From JBGUXS01 sp045118155 (GTDB lineage Bacteria; Pseudomonadota; Alphaproteobacteria; CAAHEQ01; UBA3637), in NCBI GenBank assembly GCA_045118155.1, contig JBGUXS010000060.1, positions 1 to 36,266 of the forward strand: a DNA stretch of 36,266 bases, given 5' to 3'. Each line of letters opens with the position of its first letter. The stretch's first letter is position 1. The notes below the pieces were generated by a model. That model worked only from the letters and a program-made list of their open reading frames with translations, had not been told where the DNA came from and searched no databases. Position numbers and translations under genes: made by a program. Of the stretch, positions 15,908-24,126 are shown in pieces.

Positions 15908-15975
15908 CGAACTGGCACGGAGTTGCCTCCGACAGATTTTAAGTCTGTTGCGTCTACCAATTCCGCCATATCCGC
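15889..15975 (-). tRNA. tRNA-Leu (anticodon UAA)
   Basis: 87 nt on the minus strand. The acceptor stem is GCGGATA/TATCCGC, followed by A and an encoded CCA. The anticodon stem ACAGA/TCTGT encloses loop CTTAAAA, giving anticodon TAA. A long variable arm CGGAG/CTCCG and the T-loop GTTCGATTC mark a class II leucine tRNA. It should decode UUA and UUG, common codons in an AT-rich genome. Confidence 0.97.
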
Positions 15976-16013
15976 ATATTGGTAGAAGGACTAAAACCGT
16001 CCTGAATCAGAAG

Positions 16014-16040
16014 AGTATAGCAATTAGCCCTTAAAGTCAA
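16014..16040 (-). promoter_or_regulatory. Promoter of tRNA-Leu
   Basis: Minus strand: TTGACT, 15 bp, TATACT. The short spacer is offset by an extended -10 (TGCTATACT). Start expected about 30 nt before the tRNA 5' end. Confidence 0.6.
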
Positions 16041-16078
16041 GCATTTTTTTGTGATCCCTTAAAAAAAATGAAAGAAGA

Positions 16079-16107
16079 TTGCTTTTTGTGAAAAAATGTG
16101 TTATTCT
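16079..16107 (+). promoter_or_regulatory. Promoter of the histidine kinase gene
   Basis: TTGCTT, 17 bp, TATTCT, about 22 bp before the predicted start codon. It is divergent from the tRNA-Leu promoter. Confidence 0.5.
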
Positions 16108-16129
16108 ACCCTAGAAAAGGGGTTGATGA

Positions 16130-17107
16130 TTGATAGATAGAAAACTGATGAACTTTATTTGGCACTTGTCCATTTTAGTTTTTATGATCATAATCACTTT
16201 GGTGGGTGTCAGTGATTTTGTTTTCCAAAAGCCCATTTCAATCTTTGCGTATTACGTTTTGACCCTTTTCATCTTGTGTTTAGGGGCATTGGCTTATGTC
16301 GGACGGGTACGCCATCGGCATCAGCGATTAAAACAGAAAATTCAGGCCCGAACCGCTGAATTGACCGAGGCTTTGCGGGTGGCAGAGCTAGCTAACAGAA
16401 CAAAAACGATGTTTTTAGCAAATATGAGCCATGAATTTAGAACCCCTTTAAACGCTATTTTGGGCTTTTCAAGTGCTATGCAACAAGAGATGTTTGGTCC
16501 TTTAAATAATGAAACCTATAAGCAATATGTAGATTATATCCAAAAAAGTGGGTTGCACTTATTAAACTTAATTAATGATATTTTAGATTTATCTAAGATT
16601 GAAGCTAATAAAACAGCTATTAAAAAAACATGGCTAAATATTTACACGCTTTTGACAGATGTTTTACAGATTATTGCGGGTTACACGTCGGCATCTGACA
16701 GAGAGATTACAGTTAATTGTGAAGAGAATCTTCCTCACTTGTGGGCAGATGCTAGAATGGTACGACAAATGTTGTTAAATTTACTGTCTAATGCTATTAA
16801 GTTTACCGAAAAAGGGGGAAAAATACAAATTCGGGTGTATATCAGTTTGGAACATGAATATGTGATTTGTGTCAAAGACAATGGTATTGGTATTCCCAAG
16901 GATAAATTGCAAGAAATTCGGGATCCTTTTGCACAAGTGGAAGATGGGCTTGTTAAAACACATCGGGGGACGGGGTTAGGGCTTTCTTTGGTGGATAAGC
17001 TGATTACTCTACATGGGGGACGGTTAGAAATAGAAAGTAAATTGCATAAGGGAACGGCTTGTTATTTATTTTTCCCCGCCCCGCAGAAAAGGGGAAAGAA
17101 AAAATGA
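16130..17107 (+). CDS. Membrane sensor histidine kinase (HisKA-HATPase_c)
   Basis: 325 aa kinase that autophosphorylates on His and passes phosphate to a response regulator not encoded nearby. Two membrane helices (about 9-31 and 36-57) with a very short external loop are followed by a linker coiled coil. Then come the H-box MSHEFRTPLN (His about 101), N-box LNLLSNAIKF, G1 VKDNGIGIP, F-box DPFAQVE and G2 THRGTGLGLSLV. With almost no periplasmic sensor domain it may sense membrane state or a partner, like DivJ/PleC-type kinases of alphaproteobacteria. The start is a TTG seven bases after AAAAGGGG; an ATG at 16148 is the alternative. Confidence 0.88.
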   Translation: MIDRKLMNFIWHLSILVFMIIITLVGVSDFVFQKPISIFAYYVLTLFILCLGALAYVGRVRHRHQRLKQKIQARTAELTEALRVAELANRTKTMFLANMSHEFRTPLNAILGFSSAMQQEMFGPLNNETYKQYVDYIQKSGLHLLNLINDILDLSKIEANKTAIKKTWLNIYTLLTDVLQIIAGYTSASDREITVNCEENLPHLWADARMVRQMLLNLLSNAIKFTEKGGKIQIRVYISLEHEYVICVKDNGIGIPKDKLQEIRDPFAQVEDGLVKTHRGTGLGLSLVDKLITLHGGRLEIESKLHKGTACYLFFPAPQKRGKKK

Positions 17108-18351
17108 AAAAGCCAGAATTATTATTGCCGGCCGGATCTTTGGAACGCTTAAAGACGGCTTTTTTGTATGGGGCAGATGCCGTTTATGCAGGAATGCCGG
17201 CGGTGTCGTTGCGTAATAAGACATCTTTTACGGTGGAAGAAATGACCGAAGGTATCCAATTTGCCCATAGCTTAGGTAAAAAGGTTTATTTAGCCATGAA
17301 TCTTTTTACCCATAATCGGGATTTGGAAAAGTTGGCTTCTTTTGTGGATTTATTGAAGGTGTTTCAACCTGATGGGGTAATTGTGGCGGATCCTGGGGTG
17401 TTTGGGTATGTCAAAAAACATTGCCCTGATTTGCCCCTTCATATTTCAACTCAGGCGAATGTTTGTTCTTCTTTAACCGTTCAATATTGGAAAGATCAAG
17501 GGGCGTCTTTGGTGGTTTTAGGACGCGAAACGCCTTTATCTGAAATTAAAGAAATTCGGGCAGATTGTCCGGATATTCGCCTTGAAATGTTTATCCACGG
17601 GGCCCTGTGTATCAGTTATTCAGGGCGTTGCTTACTTTCTAACTTTATGACAGGACGCAGCGCAAATAAGGGCAATTGTGCCCATGCATGTCGGTGGAAA
17701 TATAAGGTTTATTTAGAAGAAGAAAATAGACCTGGGGATTTGATGGAAATCACCGAAGATACGCATGGAACATATGTCATGAATTCCAAAGATTTATGTT
17801 TATTGGATAGATTGAACGATATTTTACCCGTTGGGTTAGATTCCTTTAAAATTGAAGGGCGTAATAAATCCGAATACTATGTGGCCGTTACGGCAAGGGC
17901 TTATAGACGGGCAATAGATGCTTGGTTTGAAGACCCAAAAAATTGGAAACCTGATGAGTTTAAAAATGAATTATTAACCTTGCAATGCCGGGGATATACA
18001 ACAGGTTTTTTGGATGGAAATGCGGGCCCAGAAGCACATAATTATGATGTATCGGCTTCTACTGGAAACTGGCGTTATACGGGACAGGTCTTGGCCAATG
18101 AAAATGGGCTTTTAAGGGTGCTTGTTAAGCATAAAATTACCGAAGGGACCCTGTTGGAAATTTTAGTTCCTGGGGTTTGGGAACCTTTAAAAATTAAGGT
18201 AGAAAAACTCTTTGATCATCGGACAGGGGCGGCTATTGAAGCAATGTCCTCGGGACGTTTGGGGCAGGCCATTGATATCCCGTTATCACAAGAATTACTC
18301 AAGAAAATTCCCCCTTTAACGGTTATCCGGACAAAGATACAGGAAGATTAA
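17104..18351 (+). CDS. trhP: Peptidase U32 family protein, TrhP/YegQ-like
   Basis: 415 aa. The U32 signature is clear: EMFIHGALCISYSGRCLLSNF, followed by NKGNCAHACRWKY, with Cys residues that bind an iron-sulfur cluster in characterised homologues. The N-terminal half is the TIM-barrel-like LLLPAGSLERLKTA...GADAVYAG. E. coli TrhP of this subgroup is needed for prephenate-dependent 5-hydroxyuridine formation at tRNA position 34. The subgroup call rests on overall resemblance. It overlaps the kinase stop by 4 bp. Confidence 0.78.
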   Translation: MKKPELLLPAGSLERLKTAFLYGADAVYAGMPAVSLRNKTSFTVEEMTEGIQFAHSLGKKVYLAMNLFTHNRDLEKLASFVDLLKVFQPDGVIVADPGVFGYVKKHCPDLPLHISTQANVCSSLTVQYWKDQGASLVVLGRETPLSEIKEIRADCPDIRLEMFIHGALCISYSGRCLLSNFMTGRSANKGNCAHACRWKYKVYLEEENRPGDLMEITEDTHGTYVMNSKDLCLLDRLNDILPVGLDSFKIEGRNKSEYYVAVTARAYRRAIDAWFEDPKNWKPDEFKNELLTLQCRGYTTGFLDGNAGPEAHNYDVSASTGNWRYTGQVLANENGLLRVLVKHKITEGTLLEILVPGVWEPLKIKVEKLFDHRTGAAIEAMSSGRLGQAIDIPLSQELLKKIPPLTVIRTKIQED

Positions 18352-18360
18352 TATTAGATC

Positions 18361-18388
18361 TTGCATAAAGGAAAAATCTTCATACATA
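18361..18388 (+). promoter_or_regulatory. Promoter directly abutting the 168 aa gene
   Basis: TTGCAT, 16 bp, TACATA. The -10 ends 6 nt before the ATG at 18395, so the transcript would begin at or next to the start codon. No Shine-Dalgarno is at a usable distance. Confidence 0.4.
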
Positions 18389-18394
18389 TCAGGT

Positions 18395-18901
18395 ATGAAG
18401 GGTAAAGTGATACAGGTTAATGATAAAATGCAGCGGGGATACGTTTATGAATGTATTGCCTCAGTGGGCGGGGATTTTCCCCATGATTTTAATCCGGAAT
18501 TAACTCCGACAGAAATGTTAGAATTAGGTGTTTTTGAAGGGCATTACTTAACAGATTGCCAAAATGAATTTCCTGCCTCTTGGTTTAAAAAAGCAAAATT
18601 ATCCCTAAACGGTCCTGATGTAAACCTTAATTGTTTTCAGATTAAATCACGTTTATCTTTGCAGGAATGGCAAGAACGGGGATGGATTATTCCCCCGGAT
18701 CCTAGGGGATGGTTTCAATGGTATTGTCGGTATTATATGGGACGCCGGTTGCCTGAAGTGGATGCCATTCAAATAAAACGGTGGCGATCTTTTCGGCGAC
18801 ATCAGGCCCAAATCTTGAAAAACTGCTTCCCAGGGGATTTGAGGTGCCGACCGAAACAACGGCAGGCTTTATTGCAATGGGGCTATGACCCTTTTATATA
18901 G
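18395..18901 (+). CDS. Conserved hypothetical protein (168 aa)
   Basis: Soluble protein with many aromatic residues and clustered Cys, Trp and Arg. Conserved-looking blocks are DKMQRGYVY (about 10), ELTPTEMLELGVFEGHY (about 45), FPASWFKKAKLS (about 67), DPRGWFQWYCRYYMGRRLP (about 105) and RPKQRQALLQWGYD at the end. I recall close relatives as unnamed conserved proteins in proteobacteria; no function is established. The many Arg/Trp in the second half could suit nucleic acid binding, as a guess only. Confidence 0.75.
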   Translation: MKGKVIQVNDKMQRGYVYECIASVGGDFPHDFNPELTPTEMLELGVFEGHYLTDCQNEFPASWFKKAKLSLNGPDVNLNCFQIKSRLSLQEWQERGWIIPPDPRGWFQWYCRYYMGRRLPEVDAIQIKRWRSFRRHQAQILKNCFPGDLRCRPKQRQALLQWGYDPFI

Positions 18902-18914
18902 AAGTACTACTTTA

Positions 18915-18934
18915 AATTTATTAATTAATAAATT
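18915..18934. other. Perfect 20 bp AT-only palindrome between convergent genes
   Basis: AATTTATTAA followed by its exact complement TTAATAAATT, then GTTTTTATT. It lies in the 81 bp between two converging stops, so it may act as a weak bidirectional terminator, though an A/T-only stem is poor for this. Confidence 0.35.
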
Positions 18935-18982
18935 GTTTTTATTGGATAAAACGCTTTTTATAAGGACATCAAAATTTTTGTT

Positions 18983-19933
18983 TTATACTTTTCCAGACAT
19001 ATCCATAAGGCGTTTGATACGTTCTTTAATCGGGGGATGTGTGTCTAATAAAGAGGTCATTTTCCCTAAGGGATTACAGATACAAGCACACGCCATTTCT
19101 GAAGAGGAATCTAAAACCTCTACCCTTGGATCTTCAGAAATTTTTTGAAGGGCCTTCGCCAAGGCAGCGGGATGTCTTGTTAAATAAGCCCCTGTTGCAT
19201 CTGCCCTAAATTCTTGAGATCTTGAAACGGCCATGTGAATAAAGGGGGCTAAAACATATTGAAAAATCAATAAGCCAATCCCGACCATTTTGAAAAGGGC
19301 GTTAGAGTGTTTTGAAGAAGAATTATGATATGAAGATCTAAGGAGTATCTGGGCGATTAGTCCTAAACTGCCAAGACCGGTAATAATGTACATATTTAGG
19401 CGAATATCTCGGTTTAAAATATGTCCCATTTCATGAGAAATAACGGCCTCTAATTCAATAGGGTCTAACTTTTGAATAATTCCGGTTGTTAAGGCAATAG
19501 CAGCGGATTTTGGGGCATAACCTGTTGCAAAAGCATTTAATGATTGATCATCAACAAGATATAATTCAGGTTTTGGTAAGCCCGCTTTCAAAGCCAAATT
19601 TTCCACCATATGGTGAAGGGGCAAATAGTCCAAACTTTTAGGGCAGGGTGTTGCTTTGGCAAAAGACAACATCATTTTTTTACCGCAACTTAATGAGAAC
19701 AAAGTTATCCCTAAACAGACCAAAATTAAGGGGGGAACAGTGGTTAAAAACCACCCATTAATTTCCCCCCAGGATGCTTGTAAAGTAGGTGTGTCCCGAC
19801 CCAAAAAACTGCGTCCATATAAGGCCAAAAGGGCATAAATAACACCTGCTAAAACAATTGGAAATAAAAAGATTAACTCTAGAATTTTCCGATTGTTTTG
19901 TCTGATCCCTTCGTAAAGATTTAAAGCCTTCAT
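18983..19933 (-). CDS. M48-family membrane zinc metalloprotease (HtpX-like)
   Basis: 316 aa membrane protease. Two N-terminal helices (about 18-40 and 62-83) precede the catalytic HEMGH (167-171). The likely third zinc ligand is the Glu in RSQEFRADATGA (about 244), and NAFATGY (about 133) is the family substrate-strand motif. Further hydrophobic segments lie at about 182-198 and 216-232. DTHPPIKERI near the end is the usual C-terminal M48 motif. It starts 1 bp after the LemA stop; LemA-M48 pairs are common and probably act in membrane protein quality control. Confidence 0.9.
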   Translation of the reverse strand: MKALNLYEGIRQNNRKILELIFLFPIVLAGVIYALLALYGRSFLGRDTPTLQASWGEINGWFLTTVPPLILVCLGITLFSLSCGKKMMLSFAKATPCPKSLDYLPLHHMVENLALKAGLPKPELYLVDDQSLNAFATGYAPKSAAIALTTGIIQKLDPIELEAVISHEMGHILNRDIRLNMYIITGLGSLGLIAQILLRSSYHNSSSKHSNALFKMVGIGLLIFQYVLAPFIHMAVSRSQEFRADATGAYLTRHPAALAKALQKISEDPRVEVLDSSSEMACACICNPLGKMTSLLDTHPPIKERIKRLMDMSGKV

Positions 19934-19934
19934 C

Positions 19935-20489
19935 TTAGAATTTTACTTGTGGGGCTTTTTTAACTTTTTCTGCTTCTTCGGCATCTAATTCAAAAAAAGC
20001 CTGTTTTTGAAAATGGAAAAGATTAGCAATGACATTGCTAGGGAAAACTTCAATTTTTGTATTGAGGGCTAAAACAACTGTATTGTAAAATTGTCTAGCT
20101 GCTTGAATTTTATCTTCAGTATCCGTTAATTCCCGTTGTAATTCTAAAAAGTTTGTATTGGCCTTTAAATCTGGATAATTTTCCCCTAAAGCAAATAAAG
20201 ACTTTAAGCACCCAGATAATTGATTTTCGGCTTTCCCTTTTTGATCGGGGGCGCTGGCACTCATCGCACTATTTCGGGCCGCGATAACGGCTTGTAAAGT
20301 GTCTTTTTCGTGCTTGGCATAACCTTTGACGGTTTCTAGTAAGTTGGGAATAAGATCATATCGGCGTTTTAATTGGGTATCAATGGTGCTCCATGCTTCT
20401 TTAACCCGTTGCCGAGCCACAATCAACCCATTGTAGATAGAGATAATGTATAGTAAAATTAATCCTAAAATGACAAGTAAAAGTACCAT
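19935..20489 (-). CDS. lemA: LemA family protein
   Basis: 184 aa with an N-terminal membrane helix (VLLLVILGLILLYIISIYNGL) and a helical-bundle domain outside. Family motifs are WSTIDTQLKRRYDLIPNLLE (about 33-52), VIAARN, LQRELTDTEDKIQAARQFYN (about 123) and FPSNVIANLF. The N-terminal helix is a typical LemA anchor. It is cotranscribed with the M48 protease and its GGAGGAT ribosome site is strong. Confidence 0.93.
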   Translation of the reverse strand: MVLLLVILGLILLYIISIYNGLIVARQRVKEAWSTIDTQLKRRYDLIPNLLETVKGYAKHEKDTLQAVIAARNSAMSASAPDQKGKAENQLSGCLKSLFALGENYPDLKANTNFLELQRELTDTEDKIQAARQFYNTVVLALNTKIEVFPSNVIANLFHFQKQAFFELDAEEAEKVKKAPQVKF

Positions 20490-20507
20490 GGTATCCTCCT
20501 GAAAAAA

Positions 20508-20535
20508 ATCTTAGCACTTAATTTTTTTTAAGCAA
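20508..20535 (-). promoter_or_regulatory. Promoter of lemA-M48
   Basis: Minus strand: TTGCTT, 16 bp, TAAGAT, ending about 19 bp before the lemA ATG. It faces away from the lptF promoter. Confidence 0.5.
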
Positions 20536-20568
20536 TAAGATTTTTGTGGCTTTTAGGAAAAGAGCGTG

Positions 20569-20574
20569 TATAAT
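20569..20574 (+). promoter_or_regulatory. -10 box of lptF, seven bases before the ATG
   Basis: A perfect TATAAT whose last base is 7 nt before the ATG at 20582, so transcription should begin at the start codon. A clear -35 is lacking (TTGTGG at 19 bp is the nearest). Confidence 0.45.
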
Positions 20575-20581
20575 AGGGGAT

Positions 20582-21685
20582 ATGTCTATTATATTCAGAT
20601 ACGTTTTTACGCGCTTTTTCTTTATTTTTTGTGCGGTTTTGTTGGCCCTGTCTTTTATTGTAGGCCTGTTTGACGTCATTGAACTTCTTCGGGATGCAGC
20701 CAAGCATGATATTGCCGTTTCCTTTGGATCCTTGGTGTTAATGGGGATTTTTAAATTGCCCCAGATGATATATGTTCTTTTACCCTTTGTTGTTTTGATT
20801 ACGGCTATCATTTTTTTGTTCCATTTTACCAAAACATCAGAATTAATTGTGATGCGGTCAGTGGGGTTATCGGTTTGGAATTTTACTTTCCCAATGGTTG
20901 TGGCGACTTTATTGATTGGAATAGGGCAAATTTTTCTGGTAAGCCCTTTTTCGGCTTGGATGTCACGTCATTATGAACGTATGGAAGAAAAATGGGGATT
21001 TACATCATCTAGCCCTTTTTCTTTTTCAGAAGATGGATTGTGGTTGAGGCAGAATACACCCGAGGGGGGAACTCTTGTTATACGGGCAGGTCGTGTCAGG
21101 CAAACGGAAGATATGGTTGCTTTGGATGACGTGATGGTGTTGTCTTTAACCCCTCAAGGGGACTTAAGTAAAATTGCTTATGCCACGGAAAGTACCTTGG
21201 GAAATCAAAAACTTATTCTAGAAGATGCCGTCCTTTTGGATAATGAACAGGAAGGAAAAAAGATTTTTCCCCAAATTTCTTTTGATACAGATTTTACGCT
21301 AGATCGTATTTTGGAAAAATTTGATGACCCAGAAACGATGTCTTTTTGGCGATTTCCGTCCTTTATTCGTTTTTTGAATGAATCGGGGTTTTCTTCGTTA
21401 GAACACCGGATGTATTGGCATAATATGTGGTCATTCCCTTGGTTTTTAATGACAATGTTGGCGGTTGGGGTTACGTTCGCTTTGACAAAAACAGCTAGAC
21501 AGGCCAGCTTTTTACTGCGCTTGATTTTGACCCTAGGGGGGGGCTTCCTTTTTTATTTCTTTGGGCGTATTACACAAGTGGCGGGTCTTTCCCAATCTTT
21601 ACCCGTCATGTTAGCAGCATGGGTTCCTGTTTTGATTGTGTTGCCCTTATGTATATCTGCCCTATTACATTTGGAAGATGGCTAA
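20582..21685 (+). CDS. lptF: LPS export permease LptF (YjgP/YjgQ family)
   Basis: Inner-membrane subunit of the LptB2FG ABC transporter that extracts lipopolysaccharide. 367 aa with the family layout: three helices at the start (about 8-30, 50-80, 95-115), a periplasmic beta-jellyroll from about 130 to 270, and three C-terminal helices. The opening IFRYVFTRFFFIFCAVLLAL and WMSRHYERMEEKWGF fit the family. The ATG at 20582 is chosen because the family starts here and a -10 box lies just before it. Its partner lptG is not adjacent, whereas lptF-lptG is the usual order. The stop overlaps the topA stop tail to tail. Confidence 0.85.
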   Translation: MSIIFRYVFTRFFFIFCAVLLALSFIVGLFDVIELLRDAAKHDIAVSFGSLVLMGIFKLPQMIYVLLPFVVLITAIIFLFHFTKTSELIVMRSVGLSVWNFTFPMVVATLLIGIGQIFLVSPFSAWMSRHYERMEEKWGFTSSSPFSFSEDGLWLRQNTPEGGTLVIRAGRVRQTEDMVALDDVMVLSLTPQGDLSKIAYATESTLGNQKLILEDAVLLDNEQEGKKIFPQISFDTDFTLDRILEKFDDPETMSFWRFPSFIRFLNESGFSSLEHRMYWHNMWSFPWFLMTMLAVGVTFALTKTARQASFLLRLILTLGGGFLFYFFGRITQVAGLSQSLPVMLAAWVPVLIVLPLCISALLHLEDG

Positions 21686-24123
21686 GCCTTGGTATTTAAT
21701 TTGGCAGTTAACAACTGAATTGCTTCTTCTAAACTAGGGGGCCCGTTTTTCTTAACAGAGGCCATAACCTTTTTCCACTTTACATAAGGACCATAACGTC
21801 CTGTTTGAAAGGTAATGGGCTCATCATTCCACGTTCCCAGTGTTTGTACTTCTTTTTTCTGGGGAGTTTCAAAGCGTTTTAGGGCGTCTTCTAAGGTCAA
21901 AGTAAACAGATCTTCTGCCATGATGGATTGGAATGTTTTCCCCCGACATACATAAGGCCCAAAACGACCAATTCCAACTTTAACATCTTCTTGGGTGGTT
22001 GTATCTTTACCTAGAACCTTAGGTAAGGCCAAAAAGTCAAGGGCTGTTTCTTTTGTTAAGGAAGCAATATCATAATTTTTGGGAAGACTAACACGTTTGC
22101 AATCTTTTCCTGACCCTTGCTGAACATACCATCCATAGGGACCTTTTTTAGCCGCAATAGGTTGTCCAGATGTATCAAGGCCTAAATCTAGAAGTTCTGG
22201 TTGTGAAGAGGGGGCTTCTTCGGCTTCATCACCTACCTCTTTTGAAAGACCTTCCAAGGATTTGATATAGGTACAAGCGGGGTAGGCACTGCACCCGATA
22301 AAAGCCCCAAACTTACCAAATTTTATTTCCAAAGGTTTTCCACAATTGGGACACACCCTATCCTCGGGGGTTTTAAAAAAGTACGGTTCTAATTCTTTGG
22401 TTATTTTTTCAAGAACTTCTGACATTTTAATAGGTTCTACGGCCTGAATGTTTTTTGTAAAAGGCCCCCAAAAATCTTTTAGAACTTTTTTCCAGGGGAT
22501 AATCCCATTTGTGATGTCATCTAACTTATCTTCCAATCCTGCCGTGTAATCATATTGTACATATTGATTGAAATAATCTTGTAAAAAAGCCGTGACTAAT
22601 TGTCCCCGAAGTTCAGGAATAAAGCGTTTATTGACAAGACGTACATAAGCCCGTTCTTGTAGAACCGAAAGAATAGATGCATACGTAGATGGTCGTCCAA
22701 TACCTAATTCTTCCATTCGTTTAACCAAAGAAGCTTCCGTGAAACGTGGGGGTGGTTCGGTAAAATGTTGTTCAGCATGAATTTCTTGAGGTTGAAGGAT
22801 ATCTCCCATGTTTAAGGGGGGGAGGGTCTTTTGATCTTCATCAGGATGATCATCTGTATCTTCTTTATAGACCTTAATAAACCCAGCAAAGGCCATCGTT
22901 TGACCAGTGGCCCTGAGTTGTAAATCCCCTTTTTCAGAAGTTAAATCTGCCCCCACTTGGTCAAAACGGGCACTTTCCATTTGACAAGCTAATGTGCGTT
23001 TATAAATCAATGTATAAAGTTTAACCTGTTCAGGAGCTAAAGAGGATTTTACCCCCTCTGGTGAGCGCGTCATATCGGTGGGACGAATGGCTTCATGAGC
23101 TTCTTGCGCATTCTTTGTTGTGTTTTTATAAATGCGGGGTTTATCTGGTAAAAAAGTGTCCCCGTATTCTTTTTGAATCAAAGTGCGTATTTTTTCAATG
23201 GCTTCGGTTGCCAAGGCCACTGCATCCGTCCTCATATAAGTAATCAACCCGTTTTCGTATAACTGTTGTGCAATCTGCATGGTTCGTTTAGCCCCGAACC
23301 CTAATTTACGGGAAGCTTCCTGTTGTAAAGTAGATGTGGTGAACGGGGGGGCAGGATTGCGTTTTATTTGTTTCTTTTCTATGGACGAAACACGGAAAGG
23401 AACCCCTTGCAGACGGGCCGTTATTTTATCGGCATCTCCAGCGGTTTTTAAATCAAACTTATCCAATTTTGTTCCATCTACATGGGTTAATTTTGCCGTA
23501 AAAATTTCTTTGTTTTTTGTGGCTAAATCGGCCGCAATAGACCAATATTCTTGTGAAACGAATTGCTGAATTTCATTTTCACGTTCACAGACTAAACGCA
23601 AGGCCACTGATTGAACCCGCCCTGCGGATTTTGCCCCTGGCAATTTCTTCCATAAGAGGGGGGAAATATGAAACCCAACTAAGTAATCTAAGGCCCGACG
23701 GGCAAGATAAGCTTCCACCAAATTCATATCAATATCTTTGGGGGTGGCAATGGCTTTTTGAATCGCATTTTTTGTTATCTCATGAAAGACAACACGGTAA
23801 ACCGGTAAATCTTTTTTCAATTTCTTTCGGCGTTTAAGTTCTTGTAATACATGCCATGCAATGGCTTCCCCTTCGCGATCAGGGTCAGAAGCAAGGTAGA
23901 GGGCTTCAGCATTCGTTAAAGCTTTTGCAATCCCTTGTAAGGTTTTTTCTCCGCGATCTTGGACTTCCCAATCCATAGCAAAATCTTCATCGGGCCTAAC
24001 GGAATCATTTTTAGCCGGAACATCTCTAACATGTCCATAGCTAGCTAAGACCTTAAAATCAGATCCCAAATATTTGTTAATCGTTTTTGCTTTGGAAGGG
24101 GATTCCACAATGACAAGTTTCAT
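21682..24123 (-). CDS. topA: DNA topoisomerase I
   Basis: Type IA enzyme that relaxes negative supercoils. The Toprim domain begins KLVIVESPSKAKTI and carries DPDREGEAIAWH (about 80-91). The catalytic Tyr is at about 296 in LITYMRTD. The decatenation and winged-helix parts follow, with GIGRPSTYASI near 480. One four-Cys zinc finger (CPNCGKPL...GCSAYPAC, about 590) and two topo_C-type repeats (KKGPYGWYVQ, VGIGRFGPYVCRG, TGRYGPYVKW) close the protein. 813 aa is typical of alphaproteobacteria. It follows dprA with a 3 bp gap. Confidence 0.97.
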   Translation of the reverse strand: MKLVIVESPSKAKTINKYLGSDFKVLASYGHVRDVPAKNDSVRPDEDFAMDWEVQDRGEKTLQGIAKALTNAEALYLASDPDREGEAIAWHVLQELKRRKKLKKDLPVYRVVFHEITKNAIQKAIATPKDIDMNLVEAYLARRALDYLVGFHISPLLWKKLPGAKSAGRVQSVALRLVCERENEIQQFVSQEYWSIAADLATKNKEIFTAKLTHVDGTKLDKFDLKTAGDADKITARLQGVPFRVSSIEKKQIKRNPAPPFTTSTLQQEASRKLGFGAKRTMQIAQQLYENGLITYMRTDAVALATEAIEKIRTLIQKEYGDTFLPDKPRIYKNTTKNAQEAHEAIRPTDMTRSPEGVKSSLAPEQVKLYTLIYKRTLACQMESARFDQVGADLTSEKGDLQLRATGQTMAFAGFIKVYKEDTDDHPDEDQKTLPPLNMGDILQPQEIHAEQHFTEPPPRFTEASLVKRMEELGIGRPSTYASILSVLQERAYVRLVNKRFIPELRGQLVTAFLQDYFNQYVQYDYTAGLEDKLDDITNGIIPWKKVLKDFWGPFTKNIQAVEPIKMSEVLEKITKELEPYFFKTPEDRVCPNCGKPLEIKFGKFGAFIGCSAYPACTYIKSLEGLSKEVGDEAEEAPSSQPELLDLGLDTSGQPIAAKKGPYGWYVQQGSGKDCKRVSLPKNYDIASLTKETALDFLALPKVLGKDTTTQEDVKVGIGRFGPYVCRGKTFQSIMAEDLFTLTLEDALKRFETPQKKEVQTLGTWNDEPITFQTGRYGPYVKWKKVMASVKKNGPPSLEEAIQLLTAKLNTKA

Positions 24124-24126
24124 AGG

